From positions 1 through 64,000 of the forward strand of contig CAKTEM010000009.1 of assembly GCA_934548045.1 (NCBI GenBank): 64,000 nucleotides of DNA. The letters are read 5' to 3'. A program made the position numbers and the translations under genes. The notes beneath the pieces were generated by a model. The model did not search any database and was not told the origin of the DNA. It worked only from the letters and a program-made list of their open reading frames with translations. Shown here in pieces: positions 42,264 through 51,308 of this stretch (positions within the stretch are counted from its first letter, which is position 1; every line of letters begins with the position of its first letter). The stretch comes from an uncultured Faecalibacterium sp. GTDB lineage: Bacteria; Bacillota; Clostridia; Oscillospirales; Ruminococcaceae.

Positions 42264-43430
42264 ATGGCACAGAATCAAACAACGCAGAAGGCTCTGGTGC
42301 TGGCTGGCGGCGGTGCACGCGGCAGCTATCAGGTGGGCGTCTGGCGCGCTCTGACAGAGCTGGGCTGGCGTCCGCAGATCATCACCGGCACCAGCGTCGG
42401 CAGTCTGAACGGCGCAATGTTTGCGCTCGATTTATACGAGACGGCACGGGATATGTGGCTCACCATCCGCAGTCAGGATGTGATGGAGCTGCCCGAGGAG
42501 GACGCTGACCTGTCGGAGCTTCACAGCTTCCTCCGGGATGCAGTCAAAGCCGGCGGCATGGATGTCACGCCGCTGGAAGAGATCGTGGAACGGGTGCTGG
42601 ACGAGGACAAACTCCGCGCCTCGCCCATTCGGTTCGGCCTCGTGACCGTCGAACAGCGCGGCCTGAAGGCTCGGGAACTTCCGCTCGAGGAAATTCCCGA
42701 GGGCAAGGTGAAAGACTATCTGCTGGCCTCCGCAGCCTGTTTCCCGGCATTGCGTGCGCGGCAGATCGACGGGGTGAAATTCCTCGACGGCGGATACAGT
42801 GACAACATGCCGACCGGACTGGCCAAAACGATGGGAGCCGACGAGCTGGTCTGTGTGGACTTGGAGGGTGTCGGCATCACCCGGCCCAACCGCACCGGCC
42901 TGCCGACGACCATGATAAAAAGTTACTGGGAGTTGGGCGACATCCTCCACTTTGACCCGGACACCGCCCGGCGGAATATCGAGCTGGGCTACTACGACAC
43001 CCTGCGCGCTTTCGGAAAACTCCGGGGCTGTGCGTATGCGGTCTCTTCGGATGCGGAGAGCTGTTCGGACGCCGCCAATTTCCGGGCAAAGTTCGACGCC
43101 GTGCAACAGGCCGTCAAGGCGAAGTATCCAGTCACCCTGACCGCCGATGCAGCCCTTCTGCTGGCAAACATGCAGGACAAGGAGCTGGCACCGCTGGAAG
43201 CTGCCGCGGAGGACGCAGGCGTTGACCCGGCACATTTCTATACGACAAAATCGCTGGGCGAAGCCTTCCTTGCCGCCTGCGATAAGGAGCGCATCGAGAG
43301 CTTTGCACCGCTGTTTGAGGGTGTCGGCAATGCGGCACAGGCCGCACGTGCCGCCTTCCTTCCCAACACGTTTTTGCAGGCACTGGTCTATCAGACGTTG
43401 ACCGGGCCTGTTCCGCCGGAGGTGATTTAA
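42264..43430 (+). CDS. patatin-like phospholipase / acyl hydrolase
   Basis: 388 residues from ATG 42264 (RBS GGGAGGCGG). The oxyanion motif is LAGGGARGSYQVG (about 15-27), the nucleophile elbow is GTSVGSLNG (about 47-55) and the catalytic Asp is in DGGYSDNMP (about 177-185), making the Ser-Asp dyad complete. It is likely cytoplasmic and acts on lipid or acyl-ester substrates. The C-terminal 150 residues are not recognised. It starts a short operon with the enzyme I gene 3 bp downstream. Confidence 0.88.
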   Translation: MAQNQTTQKALVLAGGGARGSYQVGVWRALTELGWRPQIITGTSVGSLNGAMFALDLYETARDMWLTIRSQDVMELPEEDADLSELHSFLRDAVKAGGMDVTPLEEIVERVLDEDKLRASPIRFGLVTVEQRGLKARELPLEEIPEGKVKDYLLASAACFPALRARQIDGVKFLDGGYSDNMPTGLAKTMGADELVCVDLEGVGITRPNRTGLPTTMIKSYWELGDILHFDPDTARRNIELGYYDTLRAFGKLRGCAYAVSSDAESCSDAANFRAKFDAVQQAVKAKYPVTLTADAALLLANMQDKELAPLEAAAEDAGVDPAHFYTTKSLGEAFLAACDKERIESFAPLFEGVGNAAQAARAAFLPNTFLQALVYQTLTGPVPPEVI

Positions 43431-43433
43431 AAA

Positions 43434-45044
43434 ATGAAGGTATACCAAGGGCATCCGGCCTCTTCGGGTCTTGTACTCGGGCAGGTCAGCAAGTTAGTAC
43501 GGCGTTTTGAAAATTTCAGTCAGGGTCCGTTCAACCCCGAACGGGAACAGCAGCGTCTGGATGCCGCCATCCAAACCGCGCAGGCGGAGCTGGACGCGAT
43601 GATGCAGCGCGCCGACCCGGCCGAGGAAGCGATTTTTCTGTTCCAGAGCATGATGCTGGAAGACGACGGCTTTATGAAAGAAGTCCAGTTCCAGATCAAG
43701 GCCGGTATCGGTGCGGCGGAGGCAATGTATAAAGTCGGCCACCGGTACGCCGAACAACTGGCGCACATGGAAGATAACGCGTACATGCAGCTACGAAGCG
43801 TCGACATCCTCGACGCCACCAGCCGGGTCATCAATATCCTCAGCAACCGGCCGAGAGTCTGGCTGGCCCTCGACCATCCGGTTATCATCGCGACCGACAT
43901 TCTGATGCCCAGTGACCTGTTCAGTGTGCCGTCCGGGATGATTTTGGGCGTTATCACTGCCGAGGGAAACGGACAGAGCCATGCGGCCATCATCGCGCGC
44001 TCGATGAAGATCCCGAGCATCGTGCAGGTGGGAGAAGACTTCCTCGCGGACTGCGACGGTCGCACTGTCATTCTGGACGCGACCAAGGGCGAGTGCATCC
44101 TTGACCCCGATGCTGTGACCCGTCAGCAGGCCGTCACGCGCATCTGCGAGCTGCAGCGAGAAGACGAGGAACTGAACGCCCTCTGCGAGCTTCCCTGCCG
44201 GACGCAGGACAATCAGGAATTCGAGCTGCTGGCGAACTGCTTCGGCCCCGAGGATGTCTCGACGGCCATGCAGTCGGGCGCGAAGGGCATCGGCCTGCTC
44301 CGCAGCAGTTACATGATGATGCCCAGCCACACGCTGGACGAACAGGAACAGTATGTGTTCTATTCGGCCTGTCTTGCCGCCGCCAACGGCCACCCGGTGA
44401 CCGTGCGTACCTTCGACTTTGGTGCAGACCGCACCGTTGCCGATGCGTTCAAGGGGTTGCAGTCCTCCAAACTGGGTCTGCGTGGCATCCGGAGCAGCCT
44501 GCTTCGTCCGCACCAGTTCGAGACCCAGATCTGCGCCCTGCTCCGTGCCTCGGCGCGTGGGCCGCTGCGCATCATGTTCCCGATGGTGACGGATGTGGAG
44601 GATTGGGATGCGGCAATGCGTCTGGTCGCCCACTGCAAGGAGAACCTGCGCGAGCGCGGCGTTCCCTTCGATGAAAGTACTCCCTTCGGCGTGATGCTGA
44701 GCGTTCCGGCGGCCTGTCTGACGGCAGAAGATTTCGTGGCACACGGGTGCCAGTTCTTCGTCATCGGAACCAACGACCTGACCCAGTATACCCACGCTGT
44801 CGACCGCGAAATTGCGATGGTCGAGCGTTACTACTGCCCAGCCAGCCCTGCCATGAAGCGGCTCATCGCGATGGTGATGGACGCCGCAAAGACGGGCAAT
44901 ATCCCGGTCACCATCTGCGGCCTTGCGGTCGGCAATCCGTCGAACGCCGTGCAGTACCTCCACATGGGCCTGCGCAGCTTCTCCATGAGTCCGCAGAGCC
45001 TCCTTGAGACCAAAAAAGCCCTCCGGGAAGCCACGGCGGAATGA
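43434..45044 (+). CDS. divergent PTS enzyme I (PEP-protein phosphotransferase)
   Basis: 536 residues, slightly short for enzyme I (570-575). The phosphorylated His is kept (H183 in GQSHAAIIARSM), as are IGTNDLTQYTHAVDR and an active-site-like Cys (C495 in ICGLAVGNPS). However, RTEFL of normal enzyme I reads RSSYM, and the Mg-binding Glu of the MVEVPA motif is Ser (S423 in VMLSVPAA). CGEMAG reads CGLAVG. It may still phosphorylate HPr weakly, serve a paralogous chain, or have a new role. It is coupled to a patatin gene rather than to ptsH. Confidence 0.8.
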   Translation: MKVYQGHPASSGLVLGQVSKLVRRFENFSQGPFNPEREQQRLDAAIQTAQAELDAMMQRADPAEEAIFLFQSMMLEDDGFMKEVQFQIKAGIGAAEAMYKVGHRYAEQLAHMEDNAYMQLRSVDILDATSRVINILSNRPRVWLALDHPVIIATDILMPSDLFSVPSGMILGVITAEGNGQSHAAIIARSMKIPSIVQVGEDFLADCDGRTVILDATKGECILDPDAVTRQQAVTRICELQREDEELNALCELPCRTQDNQEFELLANCFGPEDVSTAMQSGAKGIGLLRSSYMMMPSHTLDEQEQYVFYSACLAAANGHPVTVRTFDFGADRTVADAFKGLQSSKLGLRGIRSSLLRPHQFETQICALLRASARGPLRIMFPMVTDVEDWDAAMRLVAHCKENLRERGVPFDESTPFGVMLSVPAACLTAEDFVAHGCQFFVIGTNDLTQYTHAVDREIAMVERYYCPASPAMKRLIAMVMDAAKTGNIPVTICGLAVGNPSNAVQYLHMGLRSFSMSPQSLLETKKALREATAE

Positions 45045-45058
45045 CCTGAAAAAATAAG

Positions 45059-45108
45059 AAAGCCAGAACCTTGAAAACTGCTGTACAGTTCCAAGGTTCT
45101 GGCTTTTT
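45059..45108. terminator. bidirectional terminator, enzyme I / nhaC copy 2
   Basis: AAAGCCAGAACCTTG pairs with CAAGGTTCTGGCTTT, followed by further T. Confidence 0.92.
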
Positions 45109-45120
45109 CAATGCTTGAAA

Positions 45121-46635
45121 TCAGGCTTTCTTCTCAAACAGTTTGACGTCCATCCGGTTCCAGATGAAGATGACCGCGAGCTGGAGCGCGACGGTGAGAA
45201 GGACCGTCAGCGGACTGCGCGTCACACCGGCCACGAGGTAGCAGACAAAGGCAATGACACCATTTACCAGCGCGTAGGGCAGCTGAGTTTTGACATGCTC
45301 CACGAGGTCACACTCGGCACCGGTCGAGGACAGGATGGTGGTGTCCGAGATGGGCGAGCAGTGGTCGCCGAACAGACCGCCGGACAGGACGGCACCGACC
45401 GCGATCGCGAACGGGATGTTGAACGCATAGGCCATCGGGATTGCGAGGGGCATCATGATGGCAAACGTACCCCACGAGCTGCCGGTCGCGAACGAAACGA
45501 ACGCGCCGAACAGGAAGATGACGGCCGGAACCAGCACCGGCGAGAACTGGATGCTCTGCATCGCGTCAACGATGAAGCTGGCCGTACCCAGACCGCTGAT
45601 CATGCTGCCCAGCGACCATGCCAGAATCAGGGTGATGGCGACATCGGTCATGCCCTTCATGCCGTCAACATAGATTTTAAAGGTCTGCTTGAAGTCCATG
45701 ACCTTGAACAGCTGGATGAGTGCCATCAGGACGACCGCACCAAAGAAATAACCCATTGTCAGCGCGACACGGAAGTCGTTGCCGCCGACCTTTTTGAAGG
45801 GGAATCCCTGCGGTGCCAGCGTGATGAACAGGGTTGCGAAGACGACCACGATGGGCAGGATCACCATGATGGGTTTTGCGTTTTTCTTGGAGTATTTGCC
45901 GCTTTCGGTCGTCTCTTCTGCGACAGCCGCCTCAAAGGAATATTCCTTTGAGGCGGCCTGTTCCTCGGCCTGCTTCATCAGGGAGAAATCCTTCTTGGTG
46001 AAGGCTACCAGAGGAATGAGCAGAATCGCGAGGATGGCGTAGAGCTGGAACGGGATGGCCTGCACAAAAGTCGTGTAGTCCGAATCCGGAACGCCGAGGT
46101 TGTCGAACTCGGCCTGAATAAGGCCCATGATGTAGACGCCCCAGCCGATGAACGGGATGAGAATGGCGACCGGAGAGGACGTCGAGTCCAGGATCCACGC
46201 CAGCTTCTGCCGGGAAATTTTCAGCTTGTCGAAGAGCGGACGGAACACCGGGCCGACCAGCAGCGGCGTGCCGAGGTCGGAGAAGAAGATCAGGATGCCG
46301 CCCAGCCATGCGCAGAGCTGTGCCTTGAGCTTGGTGTTGACGATTTTGTAGACGCTCTTGCTGAACGCCTGCGCACCGCCGGACTTCTCTACCAGCTTGA
46401 TGAAGCCGCCGATGAAGACGATCAGGACGATGACGCCTGCGTTGTAGGAGTCGGTCAGCTGGACGAAAAAGTAGTCGCCGATCATCGAGTGGACTGCCGC
46501 AAACGGATTGCCGCCGCAGAAGATCAGTGCGCCGGTCAATCCGCCGAAGAACAGCGAGAGGATGACATTCTTGCTCGCAATGGCAAGCACCACCGCCACG
46601 ATGGGCGGCAGCAGGCTCAAAATGCCATAATTCAT
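45121..46635 (-). CDS. NhaC-family Na+/H+ antiporter, copy 2
   Basis: 504 residues, about 12 hydrophobic segments. Key blocks are LSLLPPIVAVVLAIASKNV at the N-terminus, IFFSDLGTPLLVGPVFRPLF (about 116-135), FATGSSWGTFAIMMPLAIP and GGLFGDHCSPISDTTILSS (about 418-436). It should exchange sodium for protons or carry an organic cation. A charged cytoplasmic loop (about 215-250) contains AASKEYSFEAAVAEE, encoded by a 32-bp perfect palindrome. RBS AAAGGAA. Confidence 0.88.
   Translation of the reverse strand: MNYGILSLLPPIVAVVLAIASKNVILSLFFGGLTGALIFCGGNPFAAVHSMIGDYFFVQLTDSYNAGVIVLIVFIGGFIKLVEKSGGAQAFSKSVYKIVNTKLKAQLCAWLGGILIFFSDLGTPLLVGPVFRPLFDKLKISRQKLAWILDSTSSPVAILIPFIGWGVYIMGLIQAEFDNLGVPDSDYTTFVQAIPFQLYAILAILLIPLVAFTKKDFSLMKQAEEQAASKEYSFEAAVAEETTESGKYSKKNAKPIMVILPIVVVFATLFITLAPQGFPFKKVGGNDFRVALTMGYFFGAVVLMALIQLFKVMDFKQTFKIYVDGMKGMTDVAITLILAWSLGSMISGLGTASFIVDAMQSIQFSPVLVPAVIFLFGAFVSFATGSSWGTFAIMMPLAIPMAYAFNIPFAIAVGAVLSGGLFGDHCSPISDTTILSSTGAECDLVEHVKTQLPYALVNGVIAFVCYLVAGVTRSPLTVLLTVALQLAVIFIWNRMDVKLFEKKA
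45926..45957. repeat. 32-bp perfect palindrome inside nhaC copy 2
   Basis: GCCGCCTCAAAGGAAT and its exact reverse complement abut with no spacer. It encodes part of a cytoplasmic loop. Confidence 0.9.
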
Positions 46636-46755
46636 TTTTGAGATTCCTTTCTATTGATATGATACCGCGTTTTTTAACACACAAACGTTATCATACCCGA
46701 TTGCATCCCGGTCGTCAACGGATTTTCGCAAAAAAGAGCGACTTTCGCACCCTTC

Positions 46756-46784
46756 TTGACATTCTTCGGGTGCTATGCTATATT
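46756..46784 (+). promoter_or_regulatory. promoter of the MATE gene
   Basis: TTGACA (46756-46761), 17 bp, TATATT (46779-46784), about 40 bp upstream of the start codon. Confidence 0.78.
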
Positions 46785-46828
46785 TAGTTCAAATTTGAAG
46801 TATTTCAAGGAAGGAAAATCAAACATCT

Positions 46829-48190
46829 ATGGCAACACAGAAAAAGCAGGACATGGGTAGCGGCGACGTCAAAAAGCTGCTGCTTCAGCTCATGATCCCG
46901 GCGGTGGTGGCGCAGGTGGTCAACCTGCTGTACAACATCGTCGACCGTATCTATATCGGCCACATCGAGGGCATCGGCGCAGCCGCCCTGACCGGTGTCG
47001 GCCTGTTCGCACCCATCCTCATGTTGATGAACGCCTTTGCAATGCTCATCGGTGCAGGCGGCGCACCGCGCACCGCCATTGCGATGGGTCAGGGCGACAA
47101 AGAGCAGGCGGAGAAAATCGTCAGCAACAGTTTTACCATGTTGCTCATCTTCTCTGCTGTTCTGACCGTCGTGTTCTGGCTCGGCGCACCGTCCATGCTC
47201 CGGCTGTTCGGTGCGAGCGACACCACCCTGCCCTATGCGCTGGCATACAGCCGCATTTATATCCTCGGCACGATTTTTGTCCTCATCGTGATGGGCATGA
47301 ACCCCTTTATCACGGCGCAGGGCTTTGCAAAAATCAGTATGCTGACGACGGTCATCGGTGCGGTCATCAACATCATCCTTGACCCAATTCTGATTTTCGT
47401 CTTTGGTCTGGGTGTCCGCGGTGCGGCCATCGCGACCGTCCTCAGTCAGGCCGTGGGTGCCATCTGGATCCTGAAATTCCTCACTGGGCCCAAGACCAAC
47501 CTGAAACTCAACCGTGATAAGATGAAACTGGAAAGGAACATCATCCTGCCGGTCATGGGTCTGGGTATTTCCTCGTTTGTCATGCTCTCCACCGAGAGCC
47601 TGCTGTCCATCAGTTTCAGTTCCAGTCTGGCGCGGTACGGCGGTGATATCGCCGTGGGTGCCATGACCGTTATCACCAGCGTTTCTCAGCTGGCGACCCT
47701 GCCTTTGCAGGGCCTGTGTCAGGGCGGCCAGCCGGTCATCAGCTTCAACTTTGGTGCAGGCAAAAAAGACCGCGTGAAAGAGGCCTTCCGTTTCCAGCTG
47801 ACCCTCTGCGTGAGCTACGTTGTCATCTTCTGGCTGGTGATGATGCTGGTTCCCGGCGCGGTGGCTGGCATCTTCACCTCTGATGCCGCCCTCATCGAGT
47901 ATACGACTTGGGCGTTGCGTATCTACATGGCCGGTATCTTCGCGTTCGGTGTCCAGATCTGCTGTCAGCAGAGTTTCATGGCTCTGGGTCAAGCAAAGGT
48001 CAGCCTCCTGCTGGCCTGCCTGCGCAAGCTCATCCTGCTGATTCCGCTTATCTTCATCCTGCCCCACCTCCTGCCCGACCCGGTCTTCGGCGTCTTCGTC
48101 GCCGAGCCTGTCAGTGATGTCCTCGCGGCTGTCATTACCGCTGTCACCTTCTTCTCTCGCTTCGATAAGATCCTGGAGCATGGGGCGTAA
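46829..48190 (+). CDS. MATE-family multidrug/metabolite efflux protein
   Basis: 453 residues in 12 membrane segments arranged as two homologous halves. The N-terminal LLLQLMIPAVVAQVVNLLYNIVDRIYIGH and GAGGAPRTAIAMGQG are hallmarks of NorM/DinF-like MATE proteins. It exports cationic drugs or metabolites using a sodium or proton gradient. RBS GGAAGG. It stands alone, with its own promoter and terminator. Confidence 0.92.
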   Translation: MATQKKQDMGSGDVKKLLLQLMIPAVVAQVVNLLYNIVDRIYIGHIEGIGAAALTGVGLFAPILMLMNAFAMLIGAGGAPRTAIAMGQGDKEQAEKIVSNSFTMLLIFSAVLTVVFWLGAPSMLRLFGASDTTLPYALAYSRIYILGTIFVLIVMGMNPFITAQGFAKISMLTTVIGAVINIILDPILIFVFGLGVRGAAIATVLSQAVGAIWILKFLTGPKTNLKLNRDKMKLERNIILPVMGLGISSFVMLSTESLLSISFSSSLARYGGDIAVGAMTVITSVSQLATLPLQGLCQGGQPVISFNFGAGKKDRVKEAFRFQLTLCVSYVVIFWLVMMLVPGAVAGIFTSDAALIEYTTWALRIYMAGIFAFGVQICCQQSFMALGQAKVSLLLACLRKLILLIPLIFILPHLLPDPVFGVFVAEPVSDVLAAVITAVTFFSRFDKILEHGA

Positions 48191-48202
48191 ACAACCAAAT
48201 GA

Positions 48203-48247
48203 AAACAGCGTCCGCCGGGTTTACTTCACCTGACGGACGCTGTTTTT
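48203..48247. terminator. bidirectional terminator, MATE / argF
   Basis: AAACAGCGTCCG / CGGACGCTGTTT stem followed by TTTG on the plus strand; it also ends the arginine operon on the minus strand. Confidence 0.9.
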
Positions 48248-48259
48248 GTATATCTGTTT

Positions 48260-49177
48260 TTACTTCCCGGCCAGCAGGATAGAAAGCACGGCTTTCTGGA
48301 CATGGAGGCGGTTTTCGGCCTCGGTGAAGATCTCGTCGGCGTGGGATTCAAAGACGGCGGTGGAGATCTCCTCGCCACGATGGGCAGGTAGACAGTGCAG
48401 CACCATGCAGTCGGGCTTTGCGGCCTGCAGCAGGCTGCTCGTCAGCTGATAGCCTGCGAACTCGCGCAGACGGTCTTCACTCTCCCGGGTGCCGGGTGCG
48501 GCGGTGTTCCAGACGGCGGTCACCACGACGTCGGCGTCCTTGACGCCCTCGGTGGGGTCGGTCGTCAGCTGGAATTTGCTGCCGTATTTGTGGGCAAACG
48601 TCACGACATCCGCCGCCGGGCGGTAATTGCGCGGACAGACGCAGGTGACGTTCATTCCGGCCAGCAGACCGCCCACGATGAGGCTGTTTGCCATGCTGCT
48701 TCCGTCGCCGATGAAGCAGAGCTTCTGCCCTGCCAGCGCGCCGCGGCGTTCCCGGATGGTCATCAGGTCGGCCAGCACCTGACAGGGGTGCGCGTAGTCG
48801 GTCAGGCCGTTGATGACCGGCACACCGGCATACTCGGCGAACTCCTCAAGGTCGCGCTGACGGTAGGTGCGCCAGACGACGCAGTCATAATAGCGGCCCA
48901 GCACCCGGGCGGTGTCCTTGAGCGGTTCACCGCGCCCGGATTGCAGCTCGGTCGCGGCGTTCATGTAGTTGCCCAGACCGCCCAGCTGGTAGACGCCCAC
49001 CTCGAAGCTGGTACGGGTGCGGGTCGAGCTTTTGGAGAACATCAGGGCGACGCTTTTCCCCTTGAGCAGGGGCGGATTTCCACCGGCCTTCTGCTCGGCC
49101 TTGAGCTGGTCTGCCACATCGAGGATGTGGACGACTTCATCGGGGGTAAGGTCGCTCATTTTCAGCAGATTTTTCAT
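48260..49177 (-). CDS. argF: ornithine carbamoyltransferase
   Basis: 305 residues. The carbamoyl-phosphate loop is SKSSTRTRTSFE (about 50-61), with HPCQVLADLMTI (about 131-142) and the ornithine-side HCLPAHRGEEI (about 263-273). It converts ornithine and carbamoyl phosphate to citrulline, and is the last gene of the arginine operon. It overlaps argD by four bases. A catabolic role is less likely given the biosynthetic neighbours. Confidence 0.95.
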   Translation of the reverse strand: MKNLLKMSDLTPDEVVHILDVADQLKAEQKAGGNPPLLKGKSVALMFSKSSTRTRTSFEVGVYQLGGLGNYMNAATELQSGRGEPLKDTARVLGRYYDCVVWRTYRQRDLEEFAEYAGVPVINGLTDYAHPCQVLADLMTIRERRGALAGQKLCFIGDGSSMANSLIVGGLLAGMNVTCVCPRNYRPAADVVTFAHKYGSKFQLTTDPTEGVKDADVVVTAVWNTAAPGTRESEDRLREFAGYQLTSSLLQAAKPDCMVLHCLPAHRGEEISTAVFESHADEIFTEAENRLHVQKAVLSILLAGK

Positions 49178-50376
49178 GCCTGCTCCTCCGCGTTGGGCTG
49201 CATCTCTTCCAGCACCTTGCCGAGGATGTCCAGAGCCATCTCGACGTCATGCTCGGTCAGGGTCAGCGGCGGCAGCAGACGCAGACGGGTCTTCGCGGTC
49301 AGCACCAGCAGACCCTTTTCACGGCAGGCGGCCAGAACATCCGCCGCCTTGATGCCCTCGAGGAATTCGATGCCGACCATCAGGCCGATGCCGGAGATGC
49401 TCTTGACACGGGGCAGCTTTGCAAGACCGGTGCGGAGCTGAACGGCACGGTCATTGACATTGACGAGGAAGCTGGCATCCATCCGGTCAACGACGACATT
49501 CGCGCCGGCGCAGACGACCGGGTTGCCGCCAAAGGTCGAGCCGTGAGAGCTGGGACCCATGCCCTCGGCGGTCTTCTCGTTCAGCAGAACAGCACCGATG
49601 GGCAGACCGCCGCCCAAGCCCTTGGCGAGGGTGACGATGTCGGGTTTCAGGCCGTAATGCTCACAGCAGAGGAAGGTGCCGGTACGACCGACACCGGTCT
49701 GGACTTCGTCCACGATGAGGATGAGGTCTTTCTCGTCGCAGAGCTTGCGGACGGCCTGAACATATTCGGGGTCAAGGGCAACGACGCCGCCCTCGCCCTG
49801 CACCAGCTCCATCATGACGGCGCAGGTGTGGCGGTCGACCAGCTCGGTCAGAGCCTCGATGTCGCCGGCCGGAACGTACTGGAAGCCCTCATTGAAGGGG
49901 CCGAAGTAGTTGTGGAAGACCTCCTGACCGGTGGCGGTCAGGGTGGCGATGGTGCGGCCGTGGAAGCTGTTCACCAGCGTGATGATGGTGTCGCGGCCCT
50001 TGCCGTAATGGTCGAAGCTGTACTTGCGCGCGGCCTTGATGGCACCCTCGTTCGCTTCTGCGCCCGAGTTGCCGAAGAAGACCTTCGACATGCCGGTGCG
50101 CTTGCAGAGCTTCTTTGCCAGCTTGCCGCAGGGAGCGGTGTAGTACAGGTTGGAAGAGTGCTGAAGCTTGTGTGCCTGATCGGAGACGGCCTCGGCCCAG
50201 GTCAGGTCACAATAGCCAAGGCTGTTGACGCCGATGCCGCTGGTGAAGTCGAGGTACTTCTGCCCTTCCGGGCCTTCGGCATACAGGCCGTGGCCTTTCT
50301 CGATGACGATGGGATTGCGGTTATAGGTGTGCAGGACGTATTCGTTGTCCCGCTTGATGACTTTTTCGGAATCCAT
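49174..50376 (-). CDS. argD: acetylornithine aminotransferase
   Basis: 400 residues of PLP fold I. FFGNSGAEANEGAIKAARK, the cofactor block LILIVDEVQTGVGRTG and the PLP lysine in TLAKGLGGGLPIGAVL (about 250) are typical. It makes N-acetylornithine from the semialdehyde using glutamate. RBS GGAGGGG. Confidence 0.95.
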   Translation of the reverse strand: MDSEKVIKRDNEYVLHTYNRNPIVIEKGHGLYAEGPEGQKYLDFTSGIGVNSLGYCDLTWAEAVSDQAHKLQHSSNLYYTAPCGKLAKKLCKRTGMSKVFFGNSGAEANEGAIKAARKYSFDHYGKGRDTIITLVNSFHGRTIATLTATGQEVFHNYFGPFNEGFQYVPAGDIEALTELVDRHTCAVMMELVQGEGGVVALDPEYVQAVRKLCDEKDLILIVDEVQTGVGRTGTFLCCEHYGLKPDIVTLAKGLGGGLPIGAVLLNEKTAEGMGPSSHGSTFGGNPVVCAGANVVVDRMDASFLVNVNDRAVQLRTGLAKLPRVKSISGIGLMVGIEFLEGIKAADVLAACREKGLLVLTAKTRLRLLPPLTLTEHDVEMALDILGKVLEEMQPNAEEQA

Positions 50377-50435
50377 AATAGTCCCCTCCTGTTTTTTCTT
50401 CTATTATACGGTTCTTCCGCCCGTTCAGCAAGGGC

Positions 50436-51290
50436 TTATTCGCGGTGGCTGCGGCGGTAGAAACGGGTGCCGGAACCACGGTCGGAGAACAGCTCCAGCA
50501 GAACGGTATGGGGAACACGGCCATCAATGATGACGGCTTCGTGGACACCCTGATAAATTGCGTCGGCCATGCCGCCGATCTTCGGGATCATGCCGCCTGC
50601 GATAATGCCGGCAGACTTATAGCCCTCGATCTCGCTGACCTCGACTTCGGGGATGAGGGTGCTTTCGTCGTCCTTATCCCGAAGCAGACCGGCGATATCG
50701 GTCATGGAGACCAGCTTCTCGGCTTTCAGAGCGATGGCGATCTGCGCGGCGGCAGTGTCGGCGTTGACGTTATAGGCACGGCCCAAGTCGTCCATGCCGA
50801 CGGTCGCGATAACCGGGATGTAGCCGCTGTCCAGCAGGTTGGAAATCAAAGTAGTGTCGACATGGATAATTTCACCGACATGGCCCAGCTGAGGGTCGAG
50901 TTCGGTGCAGCGGAGCATCTGGCCGTCCATGCCGCACAGACCGACGCCGCGGCCGCGCAGTTTTGCAACCAGATCTTTGTTGACCTTGCCGGCCAGGACC
51001 TGCTGAACGATCTCCATCGTGGCGTCGTCCGTCACGCGCAGGCCGTTCGCAAAGTGGCTCTCGACGCCGACCTTTTTCAGCATCTCATTGATGGCAGGGC
51101 CGCCGCCGTGGACCAGAACGACACGCACGCCCAGCAGAGTCAGGGTGACGAGGTCGTTCATGACGGCGTTTTTCAGGTCCTCGTTGATCATGGCGTTGCC
51201 GCCGTACTTGATGACCATGGTCTTGCCGTGGTATTTCTGGATATAGGGAGTCGCCTCAGAGAACAGGCGCGCCATTTCTTCGTTTTTCAT
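50436..51290 (-). CDS. argB: acetylglutamate kinase
   Basis: 284 residues. KYGGNAMINEDLK (about 28-40), VHGGGPAINEML and VNADTAAAQIAIALKAEKL are canonical of the amino-acid kinase family ArgB. It phosphorylates N-acetylglutamate. An N-terminal helix (about 1-20) of the type seen in arginine-inhibited hexameric enzymes is present, so feedback control by arginine is plausible. Its RBS is GGGGAG. Confidence 0.95.
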   Translation of the reverse strand: MKNEEMARLFSEATPYIQKYHGKTMVIKYGGNAMINEDLKNAVMNDLVTLTLLGVRVVLVHGGGPAINEMLKKVGVESHFANGLRVTDDATMEIVQQVLAGKVNKDLVAKLRGRGVGLCGMDGQMLRCTELDPQLGHVGEIIHVDTTLISNLLDSGYIPVIATVGMDDLGRAYNVNADTAAAQIAIALKAEKLVSMTDIAGLLRDKDDESTLIPEVEVSEIEGYKSAGIIAGGMIPKIGGMADAIYQGVHEAVIIDGRVPHTVLLELFSDRGSGTRFYRRSHRE

Positions 51291-51308
51291 CGTTCGCTTC
51301 TCCCCTTT

